This document shows positions 33,180 to 42,770 of a stretch of DNA of 64,000 nt, one piece after another. Position numbers and translations under genes: made by a program. The notes under the pieces are model-generated. The model was not told the origin of the DNA, did no database searches, and saw nothing but the letters and a program-made list of their open reading frames with translations. Positions within the stretch are counted from its first letter, which is position 1, and each line of letters begins with the position of its first letter. Origin of the DNA: Asticcacaulis sp. ZE23SCel15 (GTDB taxonomy: Bacteria; Pseudomonadota; Alphaproteobacteria; Caulobacterales; Caulobacteraceae); NCBI RefSeq assembly GCF_030505395.1, contig NZ_CP130044.1:3023001-3087000 (forward strand), given 5' to 3'.

Positions 33180-34463
33180 CTATTTCACGGCAGACGCACT
33201 CAAAGTGAAGTCCAGCTTCACGTCGGCAGGGATCTGATCGGTGGATGCCCAGTCTCCGGACCCCACGCCAAAACCAAGCCTGTCCAAATCAGCCTGTGCT
33301 GTGACATTGGCCACTTTCTTTACGCCAAATTCGGTGATTTTAAGATTAAATGGCAGGTCAAAGGACTTTGTCTGTCCATGCAGGGTTAGCTTACCCTTGG
33401 CCACAAAGCGTGTTTCAGAAATTTTTGTGAACGATTTGGCTTCGAATGTCGCCTTTGGGTGGCTGGCCACATTGAAAAATGAATCGCTTTTAAGCGTGTT
33501 GTCGCGCTCAGTATCATCTGTACTCACAGAGTTCAGGTTGATGACGACCTTGATCGAAGACGTCTCAAGTGCGACCGGATCGAAACGAATGTCAGCGCTG
33601 TAGTCGCTGAAACGTCCACGGATATTGGCCCCCTGAAATGACGTTAGAAAATCGAGACGGGTTTTGGCCTTATCTACCGTCCATTTTGTAACTGCGGGTG
33701 CCGTCACCGACAGGCTTGACATTTCTGAGGCCGCGACAGCGCTCACCATTTCCGAAGCTTCAGAACTTGAGGCAATGCCTTCAACAGGCGCGACATCAGC
33801 CGTAACCGCCTCAGACGTCGGAGGCGTCTCAGGTTTAGCGCCGCCAAATATCAGCGCCCCCGATATAATTGCGATCCCCACCGTAGCCGCCGGTATAATC
33901 CAGCGCCAATTCAACAGCGGCTTCGGCGTCAGTCCCGGAACCATCCGGGTGATGGTATTATCCTTATCGATGACATGATGTTTAAGGGCAGCCCCTATGT
34001 GCAAAGGTATCAACACATAGGTGATCAGTTTGGCCAGAATACCATGCGCCGCTTCCCACGCATCATGAGCTTGCTCAGATGCCGGCACCGGTAAATGCGG
34101 CCACGGCATAATGCCATAAAGCACAGTTTTGATGGCCATCGGGCTTGCAGATACCATGGCCCAACCCGTCAGCGGCAAACCAATCATGGCAACATAAAAT
34201 CCCCAATGGACAGCTTTTGCGGCCGCCATCTGCCATTTCGGGCCATCGACTTCTGGCGGGGCCTTATAGGCAAAACGTAGTCCCAGCCTGATAAAGCTCA
34301 GAAAAAGTATGGTTATGCCGATAGATTTATGAAGTTGAAAGCGGGCAAAGCGCCCCGCATCTTCATCCTCAAGCCGCCAACCCAGAATGATCATAAAGAT
34401 AATCAAGCCCGCAATCAGCCAGTGAAGCCAGCGGCTGTAACGATTATAGGTTTCAATAGGCAT
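33180..34463 (-). CDS. Cytochrome b561-YceI fusion protein
   Basis: A 427-residue two-domain protein. The N-terminal part (about 1-180) is a di-haem cytochrome b561 with four membrane segments and His in RWLHWLIAG, LHKSIGITI, AAHGILAKL and LIPLHIGAALKHH. A single extra segment (about 187-207) and an Ala/Ser/Glu-rich linker lead to a C-terminal YceI lipocalin-like domain (about 260-427: VTKWTVDKAKTRLDF, FSDYSADIRFDP), which binds polyprenyl or quinone-like lipids. Electron transfer from a bound quinone to or from the haem is a reasonable guess. ATG 34463 follows TGAGG by six bases; earlier ATGs in frame overlap this site. Confidence 0.88.
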   Translation of the reverse strand: MPIETYNRYSRWLHWLIAGLIIFMIILGWRLEDEDAGRFARFQLHKSIGITILFLSFIRLGLRFAYKAPPEVDGPKWQMAAAKAVHWGFYVAMIGLPLTGWAMVSASPMAIKTVLYGIMPWPHLPVPASEQAHDAWEAAHGILAKLITYVLIPLHIGAALKHHVIDKDNTITRMVPGLTPKPLLNWRWIIPAATVGIAIISGALIFGGAKPETPPTSEAVTADVAPVEGIASSSEASEMVSAVAASEMSSLSVTAPAVTKWTVDKAKTRLDFLTSFQGANIRGRFSDYSADIRFDPVALETSSIKVVINLNSVSTDDTERDNTLKSDSFFNVASHPKATFEAKSFTKISETRFVAKGKLTLHGQTKSFDLPFNLKITEFGVKKVANVTAQADLDRLGFGVGSGDWASTDQIPADVKLDFTLSASAVK

Positions 34464-34530
34464 GGTCATCCTCATTGGCAGAGCGCTTAGTGAAGCTCAT
34501 ATTGAACAATGAGGCCCATAAATCAAGACC

Positions 34531-34557
34531 AATATGTAATTATATATGTTACATATT
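34531..34557. promoter_or_regulatory. 9-base-arm operator palindrome between two divergent genes
   Basis: AATATGTAA (34531-34539) and TTACATATT (34549-34557) are perfect inverted repeats around a 9-base AT-only-but-one centre. The site lies in the 200-base gap between the b561-YceI gene and the acyl-CoA dehydrogenase gene. Its size suits a TetR- or MarR-type regulator, families that often control fatty-acid oxidation genes; no regulator gene is adjacent. Confidence 0.6.
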
Positions 34558-34679
34558 AAGGTGACGCTAACGTAAACTTATCTTGATCTTTTTATTATGT
34601 GGCTCATACTACGGATGAGGTCAGATCTAAGCGTTGGTCAAGACGCACCTGAGACCCGCCACATCCAAGGAAGCCCAAA

Positions 34680-36446
34680 ATGTCATATCGTCCAAGCATC
34701 AAAGATATCAGCTTTTGCCTGCAACAGGTTATAGGCATTGATGAATTCTACCAAAGCGAAGGCTTCCCCGACCTTGACAGCGATATTGTGAACGCGGTTT
34801 TGGAAGCTGCGGGCGATCTGGCGCGTGATGTTCTGGCCCCAATCAACGTCATTGGCGATCATCAGGGGGCGCGTCTGGAAAATGGTCAGGTCATTATCGC
34901 TGAGGGTTTCGGTGAGGCTTTGAAAGTTTATGCTGAGGGCGGCTGGAACGGTCTCACGGCCGAACCTGAACATGGCGGTCAGGGCTTGCCTAAAACGCTG
35001 GAGCAAGCCTGTTTTGAGCTGTTTCATTCTGCAAATATGGCCTTCACGCTTAACCCCACCCTCACCCTTGGCGCCATCGAAGCGCTCAGCGCCTATGGCA
35101 ACGCCCGCCAAAAAACGATTTATCTGCCCAAGCTGGTTAGTGGTGCGTGGTGCGGCACCATGAACCTGACCGAACCTCAGTCTGGCTCAGACCTGTCGAC
35201 CTTGACCACTATAGCGCAACCGACTGGCGAGGGCCTTTATCGCTTGACGGGACAAAAAATCTTCATCACCTGGGGTGATCACGAAGCCTGCGATAATATC
35301 GTGCATCTGGTTCTGGCGCGACTACCAGACGCCCCTGCCGGCACCAGAGGCATATCATTGTTCCTGTGCCCGAAATATCTGATCGATGAAAACGGCCATA
35401 TTGGAGAGCGTAACACCGTTCGTGCGGTCGGACTTGAGCACAAGATGGGCATTCACGCGTCTCCCACCTGCGTCATGGCCTATGAAGATGCTCTTGCTGA
35501 AATGGTAGGGCCGCCTAATGAAGGGCTGGCCGCCATGTTTGTGATGATGAACGCGGCCCGACTGGCCGTTGGCACGCAAGGCGTGGGGATCGCTGATCGG
35601 GCCTGGCAGCAGGCACAAACCTATGCCCATGAACGCCGTCAGGGTAAATCCGCCCTGACGGGTGCGTCAAACACCCCTATCTATGATCACCCTGATGTCA
35701 GGCTGACATTGGCGATATCAAAGGCTAAAATCGAAGCCGCACGCGCCATATGCTTGCTGACAGCGCAAGCTTTTGACCGCGCCCGTAAGGGGCCTGAAAG
35801 TGATCGTACGCGCGCCAAACGCAGAGAAGACTTTCTGGTTCCAATTGCCAAGGCGTGGAGCACGCAGGTCGGCTGCGATGTCGCCTCCGCCGGCGTTCAG
35901 GTACACGGAGGGATGGGGTTCATCGAAGAATCCGGCGCCGCCCAGCATTATCGTGACGCACGGATAGCACCCATTTATGAAGGCACCAACGGCATTCAGG
36001 CTGCAGATCTGGTCGGTCGAAAACTGTCTCAGGATAATGGTCTTGCGGCTCAGGAGCTTATTCAGGACATAAGCCATTTGATAGAACATAATGAATCTAA
36101 ATACGTATTCCATATCAAAGCCGCTCTGGAAATTTTCAAAACCGCCACAAAATGGATTATTGAAAATAAAACCAGTGACGGCGCATCGGTTGCTACCGCT
36201 GCCAACCGTTATCTTATGCTGAGTGGCGATCTTATCGGCGGATGGTTGCTGGCAAAGGCGGCGGTTGCCGCTAAGGAACTGATTGACCAAGGCCACGATG
36301 ACACGAGCTGGCTCAACACCAAGATTGCATTGAACGATATCTATGCCTCGCAAATATTGAGCGCAGCCTCTTCGCATATGACGGCTATACTAATGACAGC
36401 GGCACCGCTCCTGAGCCTCAGTTATGAAGCGGTGTTTCCGGAATAA
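34680..36446 (+). CDS. Acyl-CoA dehydrogenase (two-domain long form)
   Basis: A 588-residue acyl-CoA dehydrogenase of the longer type (about 590 residues). Motifs: MNLTEPQSGSDLSTLTT in the middle domain, KIFITWGDHE, VQVHGGMGFIEESGAAQHYRDARIAPIYEGTNG in parts (catalytic Glu in IYEGTNG), then an extra C-terminal helical domain of about 130 residues that ordinary ACADs lack. It introduces the double bond in acyl-CoA during beta-oxidation, with FAD. AAGGA lies upstream. The palindrome before it suggests control by a lipid-responsive regulator. The chain-length preference is not readable. Confidence 0.92.
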   Translation: MSYRPSIKDISFCLQQVIGIDEFYQSEGFPDLDSDIVNAVLEAAGDLARDVLAPINVIGDHQGARLENGQVIIAEGFGEALKVYAEGGWNGLTAEPEHGGQGLPKTLEQACFELFHSANMAFTLNPTLTLGAIEALSAYGNARQKTIYLPKLVSGAWCGTMNLTEPQSGSDLSTLTTIAQPTGEGLYRLTGQKIFITWGDHEACDNIVHLVLARLPDAPAGTRGISLFLCPKYLIDENGHIGERNTVRAVGLEHKMGIHASPTCVMAYEDALAEMVGPPNEGLAAMFVMMNAARLAVGTQGVGIADRAWQQAQTYAHERRQGKSALTGASNTPIYDHPDVRLTLAISKAKIEAARAICLLTAQAFDRARKGPESDRTRAKRREDFLVPIAKAWSTQVGCDVASAGVQVHGGMGFIEESGAAQHYRDARIAPIYEGTNGIQAADLVGRKLSQDNGLAAQELIQDISHLIEHNESKYVFHIKAALEIFKTATKWIIENKTSDGASVATAANRYLMLSGDLIGGWLLAKAAVAAKELIDQGHDDTSWLNTKIALNDIYASQILSAASSHMTAILMTAAPLLSLSYEAVFPE

Positions 36447-36452
36447 CCGCGT

Positions 36453-37367
36453 TTAAGGCTTTGAGGTTTTCACACTGGACGGCTTAGCCCCGCTGTTCGT
36501 TGGGCGCGTCGGATCGGGCACGATATCGCCAGTAGAATTATCCGGCGTCTTCGGCGGCCCTGAAGACACCGGGCGAACAACCAATCGTTGGCGCAAGGCT
36601 TCTTCATCTTGCGACTTCAAAAGCTTGTCGATTGTAGAGCGCACAAAGACCGCATGGGTCACCAACCCAAGCTCAAGCCGACGGTTATCCTGCTCGACCT
36701 GCTTGGTCAAAATCCCGGCAATAAAGGTCAGGGATGGCTGTTCGGTTCCGGGATGGCGGATAGTGCGATCCGTCATAAACACAGGCCCGCCTGAATTTCC
36801 AGGAATAGCCGTTAAATCAATAAGAAAAGTCGGATAGTTCGTGCTGGGTGTAAGCGGATAGGACGCAACCCTGCCCGCACGCAAAATCGGAAATCCCGCC
36901 GGATTAGCTGACAAGCCATGCGGATACCCCAAGGTCATCATCTCATCGCCGGGACTGATGTGATACTCCGTAAACGTTTTCTCATCAGCCAGCCAGGCAA
37001 CCGGAACCACATTGTCTCTATAGGCTGCAGGCACTTCGACCGGAATGACCGCGACATCTTCCTTGCCATGCTGCACCCACAAAGGTCCGCGATCGGAACA
37101 AATCGTCAGCTTAGACGGGCCATACTGCCATTTACCCGTAGCCCCCTCGAACCGCCAACCGATGCGTACTTCGTTCGACGGCATCTTTTCAAAAACATGA
37201 GCGGCCGTCACCAAGACGATTTCAGGCGGATTATTGGCAGAATTATAGCCCCGTGGTATCGACACTAGAAACCCGGTGCCAACCATACGCTTTCCATCGG
37301 CCAGAGGCTGATCGATTTGCACCGTTGCTTTAATCAGTTCCAGTGTTAAATCAGCTTCCATCAGCAT
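36453..37367 (-). CDS. Trypsin-like serine protease without export signal
   Basis: A 304-residue protein with a trypsin-like fold: His in LVTAAHVF, Asp in KEDVAVIPVE and Ser in PGNSGGPVF form the triad. No signal peptide or membrane segment is visible from ATG 37367 (or 37361), so it would be cytoplasmic unless an upstream start adds one; the frame reaches 37397 without a hydrophobic stretch. The C-terminal 40 residues are Pro/Ser/Thr-rich (PVSSGPPKTPDNSTGDIVP). No PDZ domain follows, unlike DegP. Its substrate is unknown. It converges on the acyl-CoA dehydrogenase gene with a six-base gap. Confidence 0.82.
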   Translation of the reverse strand: MLMEADLTLELIKATVQIDQPLADGKRMVGTGFLVSIPRGYNSANNPPEIVLVTAAHVFEKMPSNEVRIGWRFEGATGKWQYGPSKLTICSDRGPLWVQHGKEDVAVIPVEVPAAYRDNVVPVAWLADEKTFTEYHISPGDEMMTLGYPHGLSANPAGFPILRAGRVASYPLTPSTNYPTFLIDLTAIPGNSGGPVFMTDRTIRHPGTEQPSLTFIAGILTKQVEQDNRRLELGLVTHAVFVRSTIDKLLKSQDEEALRQRLVVRPVSSGPPKTPDNSTGDIVPDPTRPTNSGAKPSSVKTSKP

Positions 37368-37509
37368 TACGCCCTTGAACCAAAAGGTTTGAACCAAACC
37401 TTACCAAACCGTCATTTGACGGATAGTTAAGAAGCGTCGCAATCTCGTTACAAAGCTCGATCATTTTCATCCCCCGGCCTTATGGCCAATCTGACAAAGG
37501 TGTCATCAC

Positions 37510-39750
37510 ATGAAAAGCCGCATAAATCGCAGAAACATGCTTGTAAGCAGCATAAGTGTTGGATTTATGGTCAACTCTGCTTTTGGTGCCACACCCGCCC
37601 TATCCGCTTCAGGAAGTCATATGTCTAAACTTACCGCCCCAAAGGCTAAAAAGGTTCCCTTCAAAATCGAACAACTGGGATACGGTCGTACTGATGACTA
37701 TCACTGGATGAAGGATGATCGCTGGCAGGAGGTTTTGCGCGATCCTGATATCATTAAAACCGACGTCAATGATCACCTGACACTTGAAAATGCCTATTCC
37801 AAAGACATGCTGAAGCCTACCGAAGCGTTACAGGCGACATTGTTTGAGGAAATGAAAGGCCGCATCAAGGAAGACGATTCATCTGTACCCGCAGCCGATG
37901 GCGCCTGGGAATACTATGTACGCTACAACACCGGCGCACAACATCCGATTAATGCTAGAAAACCACGCGGCAAAGACAAGATCAGCAAGGAAATCATTCC
38001 CTTTGCCGCGGTGCCTGCCGACGAGCAGATTTTGCTGGACGAAGACGCCGCCGCTAAAGGCCTGGAGTATTACGCAACCGGCACGACGACCCACAGCCCG
38101 GATCACAAGCTCTATGCCTGGTCCGAAGATACACAAGGGTCAGAGGTCTACAAAATACACGTTAAGGATCTGGTGACCGGAGAGCGCCTTGGTAAGCCCG
38201 TTGAGAGCGCCACGGGCGATTTCGTATTTTCGCCGGATTCTCAATATTTGTTCTGGACGTTTCGGGACGATAATGGTCGCCCCTCAAAAATTTATCGCCG
38301 TCCTGCCAATGGCGGGGAAGACGTCCTGATCTATGACGAAAAAGACCCCGGTTTCTTTATCGGTGTTGGCAGCCTGTCATCCGATAAGTTTATCATCATC
38401 AGTATAGGCAATCAGGAAACCTCAGAGGTCTGGCTGATTCCGGCATCCGACCCAACAAAAGCGCCTGTATGCGTCGAACCTCGTGTGACCGGTGTCATGT
38501 ATGAGGTTGATCACTGGGACGATCGCTTCGTAATTCTTACCAATGCCGATGATGCCGTGGATTTCAAGCTGATGACGTCCACAGCCACCATGCCTTCAAA
38601 ATCCACCTGGCAGCCGTGGGTCGCCCACCGCCCCGGCACTTACATCACCGGCTTTAGCCTTTATAAGGGCCACTTGGTTAGGGTTGAGCGTGAAAACGCC
38701 AATTCACGTATTATCGTAACGAAAAAAGCTGACCTTAGCGACCACGAGATAGTCGTTAAGGAAGAAGCCTACGCCCTTGGGTTAGGCGGTTCACTGGAAT
38801 ACGATACAACGGTGATGCGTTACACCTACACGTCCCCGACCACGCCATCCCAGACCTATGACTACGACATGGACAGCCGGCAAAAAACCTTGCGCAAGAC
38901 ACAGGTTATACCTTCCGGTCACAATCCGAACGACTATGTCGCCAAGCGCCTGTACGCAAAGGCGCCGGATGGCATTGAGGTGCCCATTACCGTACTCATG
39001 AAAAAAGACGTGAAACTGGACGGCAAGGCCCCGATTCTGCTCTACGGTTACGGTTCCTACGGTATTCCGATGGAGCCCGCTTTTTCAATCCGCAACCTAA
39101 GCCTCGTGAACCGTGGCTGGATTTACGCCACCGCCCATATTCGCGGCGGGTCTGAAAAAGGCCGCGGCTGGTTCATGGATGGTCGTAAATTCAAGAAAAA
39201 GAACACCTTTACCGACTTTATCGCCAGCGCAGAACACCTGACCGCGAATGGCTATGGCTCAAAAGGCCGCATCGTAGCCTATGGCGGATCGGCCGGCGGG
39301 ATGCTCATGGGGGCCATTACCAACATGCGGCCTGACCTGTGGGCTGGTGTGATTGGCGCTGTGCCGTTCGTAGACGTACTCAACACTATGAGCGATACCT
39401 CCCTGCCCCTGACTCCGCCGGAATGGCCGGAATGGGGCAATCCGATCGAAGATAAGGCTGCCTACGATTATATCGCCTCCTACAGCCCCTATGATAATAT
39501 TACCGCCAAGGCGTATCCGCCAGTGCTGGCAACAGGCGGCCTGAGCGACCCCCGTGTTACCTACTGGGAACCTATGAAGTGGATTTCCAAGCTACGCGAA
39601 TTTAATACGTCTCAGGCGCCGATGTTGCTGAAAATCAATATGGAAGCGGGGCATGGCGGGGCTTCGGGTCGCTTTGACTTCCTGAAAGAAATTGCTTTCG
39701 ATTATGCGTTTGCTATCTGGGCCGTCGATAAAGGATATCTGAAAGCGTAA
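37510..39750 (+). CDS. Oligopeptidase B / prolyl oligopeptidase family (S9A)
   Basis: A 746-residue S9 peptidase with N-terminal signal-like sequence (twin Arg then hydrophobic, about 7-33), a beta-propeller (about 60-440) and an alpha/beta-hydrolase domain. Catalytic Ser in YGGSAGGMLMG, Asp in GLSDPRVTYWEP and His in EAGHGGASGRFDF are all present. The stretch SEKGRGWFMDGRKFKKKNTFTDF is typical of oligopeptidase B (PtrB), which cleaves short peptides after Arg or Lys. Exported forms are known in this group. It is followed without a gap by the GNAT gene. Confidence 0.92.
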   Translation: MKSRINRRNMLVSSISVGFMVNSAFGATPALSASGSHMSKLTAPKAKKVPFKIEQLGYGRTDDYHWMKDDRWQEVLRDPDIIKTDVNDHLTLENAYSKDMLKPTEALQATLFEEMKGRIKEDDSSVPAADGAWEYYVRYNTGAQHPINARKPRGKDKISKEIIPFAAVPADEQILLDEDAAAKGLEYYATGTTTHSPDHKLYAWSEDTQGSEVYKIHVKDLVTGERLGKPVESATGDFVFSPDSQYLFWTFRDDNGRPSKIYRRPANGGEDVLIYDEKDPGFFIGVGSLSSDKFIIISIGNQETSEVWLIPASDPTKAPVCVEPRVTGVMYEVDHWDDRFVILTNADDAVDFKLMTSTATMPSKSTWQPWVAHRPGTYITGFSLYKGHLVRVERENANSRIIVTKKADLSDHEIVVKEEAYALGLGGSLEYDTTVMRYTYTSPTTPSQTYDYDMDSRQKTLRKTQVIPSGHNPNDYVAKRLYAKAPDGIEVPITVLMKKDVKLDGKAPILLYGYGSYGIPMEPAFSIRNLSLVNRGWIYATAHIRGGSEKGRGWFMDGRKFKKKNTFTDFIASAEHLTANGYGSKGRIVAYGGSAGGMLMGAITNMRPDLWAGVIGAVPFVDVLNTMSDTSLPLTPPEWPEWGNPIEDKAAYDYIASYSPYDNITAKAYPPVLATGGLSDPRVTYWEPMKWISKLREFNTSQAPMLLKINMEAGHGGASGRFDFLKEIAFDYAFAIWAVDKGYLKA

Positions 39751-40302
39751 ATGCCTGTTTCACATTCGATTTTAGTCCGCAAAGCCACCTTTGCGGACTT
39801 TTCCGCCATAACCGAAATTTACGGCCATAACTGCCTTTATGGGACGGGCACCTTCGCGCTTGAGCCCGCGACACCGCAGGAGATGATGTCGCGCTGGCAT
39901 GAGATCCGCCAAATGGACCTGCCTTATCTGGTAGCCGTGGAAGGTGATAATGTGCTTGGCTTCGCCTATGCCTCACCTTTTCGCACCCGCCCCGGATACC
40001 GCTACGGCATTGAAGACAGCATCTATATCCACCCGGACCACCACGGAAAAGGTATAGGAAAGGCGCTATTGTCCGAATTGGTCACCACGACGACAACTCT
40101 TGGCTATTACACCATGATCGCCGTAATTGGTGATGGTGAGAATGCGGCTTCAATTGCCGTCCATAAATCCATGGGCTTTGTAGAAACTGGCCGCTTGCCC
40201 AATGCGGGTTACAAACTTGACCGTTGGCTGGATGTCGTTTTCATGTGCCGCGAATTGCGGCCATTAGATAATCCGCCGGTTGGGACGGGCTGGAGCCAGT
40301 AG
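39751..40302 (+). CDS. GNAT N-acetyltransferase (phosphinothricin/methionine-sulfoximine type)
   Basis: A 183-residue GNAT. SIYIHPDHHGKGIGKALLSEL carries the acetyl-CoA pyrophosphate-binding motif (HGKGIGKAL), and YGTGTFALEPATPQEMMSRW with HKSMGFVETGRLPNAGYKLDRWLDVVFM is the pattern of the phosphinothricin acetyltransferase/MddA group. Members acetylate methionine sulfoximine-type or other amino compounds. Its ATG directly follows the stop codon of the oligopeptidase gene, so the two are cotranscribed; it might act on products of peptide breakdown. Substrate not proven. Confidence 0.9.
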   Translation: MPVSHSILVRKATFADFSAITEIYGHNCLYGTGTFALEPATPQEMMSRWHEIRQMDLPYLVAVEGDNVLGFAYASPFRTRPGYRYGIEDSIYIHPDHHGKGIGKALLSELVTTTTTLGYYTMIAVIGDGENAASIAVHKSMGFVETGRLPNAGYKLDRWLDVVFMCRELRPLDNPPVGTGWSQ

Positions 40303-40425
40303 GTCGTCCTGTTATCATAGCTAATTCCGCTTTAGCTCGGAAAATTCGACCTATTCATGGTCCGTAAATTGTGGCCCGGAAATTGCTTAATCTGTCGAAC
40401 AAGCAGATCGTAGCAACGGTGCCAT

Positions 40426-41574
40426 ATGACCAGTCTTCAATTTTTATTGCCACAGCCCCCGGTGAGTGCTGTGCGCGACCCGATCATAGACATTGCCCGC
40501 GGCAGTGCCATGCTGCTTGTCATCTTTGGCCATACCTTGCTGATCTTTTTCCTTGCGCGTCCTGATGGTGGATTTGATCCTCATGCCTTTGCGACGGCTC
40601 AGGCTATACAATCCTTCCATATGCCTGCCTTTTATTTCATTTCCGGTATGGCGGCCTTGCGCCTGCATGAGCGTAATTTTTACCAGGTTGTGTCGCAAGC
40701 CCTAACGCTCGTCTTCTTTGCCTACACCACACACCTTATAGCTGTGCCGTTAGTGGGTACCGTTCACGGTGATTTTAGCCATCCTGTGAGCCTCGTTAAG
40801 ATGGCCGTGCGCCCCTTGTTATTGGGTAAGGATTTCGCACTAATGGTGCCCTGGTTCCTGATATCTTTGGCAGCCGTACAATGCCTGGCTTGGGTTTATC
40901 TTCATAGCTCGCCTACGGTCAGGATAGCCCTTGCGACCACTCTGGCAGCTATTTTTATGGCTGATGCTCATGGTCTTAAGGTCATATTCATGGACAACAC
41001 CTGGGGCATCGGTCTATTCTTTTTCCTGATGGGACGTGCGTTTAGCGGCCTTAAAAAACCAGCAATCACACCTCGGCTCGCCGCCGTCGCGGCATCGGTA
41101 ACGATAGGGCTTGTTACCATCCTTCATCCCTTGAACAAGGGATGCGCTTTAGATCCGATTTCGAATTGCAATCAAAGCATTTACCCGTCCTTTGGTGTTA
41201 ATATCGTTGCCGGGCAAGTAGGCTTTTTACCCCTGTTTCTGGTGACCGCATTTCTGGGCATTGCCAGCCTGATCTTACTCGCGCAAGCCGTGAAACCCTT
41301 CCGTGCATCGGTCTTACTGGTATGGATTGGTCAGAATACCCTAAGCCTGCTGATCTTAAACGGGGCTTTTCTGGTACTTGCTACGCCCGTGTTGGCCGCG
41401 CACATCTCACTCAGACCATGGGCATGGCTGTTGTGGTCTATGCTTATTACCGCAGGACATGTAGCGGTTTTACCGTTTATCAAACCGGGGATGGACCGGC
41501 TTCAAAACCTTTGTCGTCAGGCCGGTGACGGTGTGATCCACATAGCCCAAAAACATTTTCCGGAACGGATTTAG
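40426..41574 (+). CDS. Membrane acyltransferase family protein
   Basis: A 382-residue protein with about ten hydrophobic segments. IIDIARGSAMLLVIFGHTLLIF at the N-terminus, with Arg and His in RG...FGH, is the acyltransferase-3/fucose-4-O-acetylase signature. Such proteins acylate sugars or lipids at the inner membrane, for instance in capsule, O-antigen or peptidoglycan decoration. It is not next to a polysaccharide cluster but ends six bases from lpxB on the opposite strand. Weak Shine-Dalgarno. Acceptor unknown. Confidence 0.82.
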   Translation: MTSLQFLLPQPPVSAVRDPIIDIARGSAMLLVIFGHTLLIFFLARPDGGFDPHAFATAQAIQSFHMPAFYFISGMAALRLHERNFYQVVSQALTLVFFAYTTHLIAVPLVGTVHGDFSHPVSLVKMAVRPLLLGKDFALMVPWFLISLAAVQCLAWVYLHSSPTVRIALATTLAAIFMADAHGLKVIFMDNTWGIGLFFFLMGRAFSGLKKPAITPRLAAVAASVTIGLVTILHPLNKGCALDPISNCNQSIYPSFGVNIVAGQVGFLPLFLVTAFLGIASLILLAQAVKPFRASVLLVWIGQNTLSLLILNGAFLVLATPVLAAHISLRPWAWLLWSMLITAGHVAVLPFIKPGMDRLQNLCRQAGDGVIHIAQKHFPERI

Positions 41575-41579
41575 GATAG

Positions 41580-42770
41580 TTAAGCTTGTGTCAGTTTAAG
41601 AAAATCGACAACGCTCTGTGCGGCCAGTTCGGCGGGTGGACGCTGCCCTCGCCCCATCTGGTCAAGCGCCGCGTACTGGGCTTCAATCTGTGATCGGCGC
41701 ACCTGTGGATTATCCAGTCGCTCACGTACCGCCCTGACCAGATTATCAACCGTGCAGTCTTTTTGAAGATATTCCGGTGCAATTGCCTTACCGGCAACGA
41801 TGTTGAACAGGGTTACATATTTCAAAGACGACAGAGCCTTGAAAATATAATAGGTCAACGGCTCGACCTTATAGGCAATGATCATCGGACAGCCAGCCAG
41901 TGCCAACTCCGTCGACACCGTACCGGAACAGGCGAGCGCGAGGTCAACCGCCTTCATGGCTGAAAGCTTTTCTTCTTCAGTATCAATCAGGTACACGCGA
42001 TTTTTAAGATCGCCAATCGCTTCATGCACTAGAGCTTTGACCGTATCCGCAACCGGCAACACAACCTTTAGATCAGGACGTTCCACCAGCAATCGTTCAA
42101 TCGTCGCTTTGAATACCGGCATAAGCCGTTTGATTTCCGAAGGACGGCTGCCCGGCAAAACCAGCAACATCTGCTGTCCTTCTCTGCGATCAAGCACCCG
42201 ATCAATCGCTTTAGGATCAGCTTTAGTGAAATCGACATTCAGCGCCGGGTTACCGACCACTACGGTCTTCAACCCTTCGCGCTCAAAATAGGGGGCATCC
42301 ATAGGGTGCAGCGCCAGCAAAAGATCAACACTGCGCGCCAGGGTTTTGGCACGCCCCGGACGCGTTGCCCAGACCTGTGGCCCGACATATTTAATCAATG
42401 CCACATCCGGCATAACCGCCCGGATAGCGTGGGCGACCCTTAAGGTGAACCCCCAGGAATTGATCAGTATCACAGCATCTGGTTTTTCACGGATAGCCAG
42501 TGCAACCGTATCGGCTACCCGCGCTTTGACGCGTTTATAGGCCTTCAAGCCTTCTACCATGCCCAAAATGGATAACTCGGCGATATCGAACGGGCTTTTA
42601 AGCCCCAACGCCGCCATGCGCGCGCCGCCAATGCCGACAAAGCGCAACTCCGCATCCGAACGGGCTATGAGTTGTGTCATCAGACCCGCCCCCAGCACGT
42701 CCCCCGACGCCTCAGCCGCGACCAGCATGATGGTTTTAACGGGGTGGGCTGTCGCTGTCGTCGAAGCCAT
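41580..42770 (-). CDS. lpxB: Lipid-A-disaccharide synthase LpxB
   Basis: A 396-residue LpxB. Motifs AAEASGDVLGAGL near residue 17, IGGARMAALGL, KYVGPQVWATRPGRAKTLARSVD, VLPGSRPSEIKRLMPVF and LALACSGTVSTELALAGCPM are all present. It joins UDP-2,3-diacylglucosamine and lipid X to the tetra-acyl disaccharide of lipid A, at the inner membrane. ATG 42770 has GGGAG nine bases upstream; it overlaps lpxI by 35 bases, so the two are translationally coupled. Last gene of the envelope cluster. Confidence 0.95.
   Translation of the reverse strand: MASTTATAHPVKTIMLVAAEASGDVLGAGLMTQLIARSDAELRFVGIGGARMAALGLKSPFDIAELSILGMVEGLKAYKRVKARVADTVALAIREKPDAVILINSWGFTLRVAHAIRAVMPDVALIKYVGPQVWATRPGRAKTLARSVDLLLALHPMDAPYFEREGLKTVVVGNPALNVDFTKADPKAIDRVLDRREGQQMLLVLPGSRPSEIKRLMPVFKATIERLLVERPDLKVVLPVADTVKALVHEAIGDLKNRVYLIDTEEEKLSAMKAVDLALACSGTVSTELALAGCPMIIAYKVEPLTYYIFKALSSLKYVTLFNIVAGKAIAPEYLQKDCTVDNLVRAVRERLDNPQVRRSQIEAQYAALDQMGRGQRPPAELAAQSVVDFLKLTQA

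Noticed and set aside
34680-36446. Treating the acyl-CoA dehydrogenase as the missing DszC of the organosulfur locus
   Set aside because: DszC is a roughly 417-residue flavin monooxygenase of that fold; this protein is the 588-residue beta-oxidation form with an intact catalytic Glu and lies 20 kb away.
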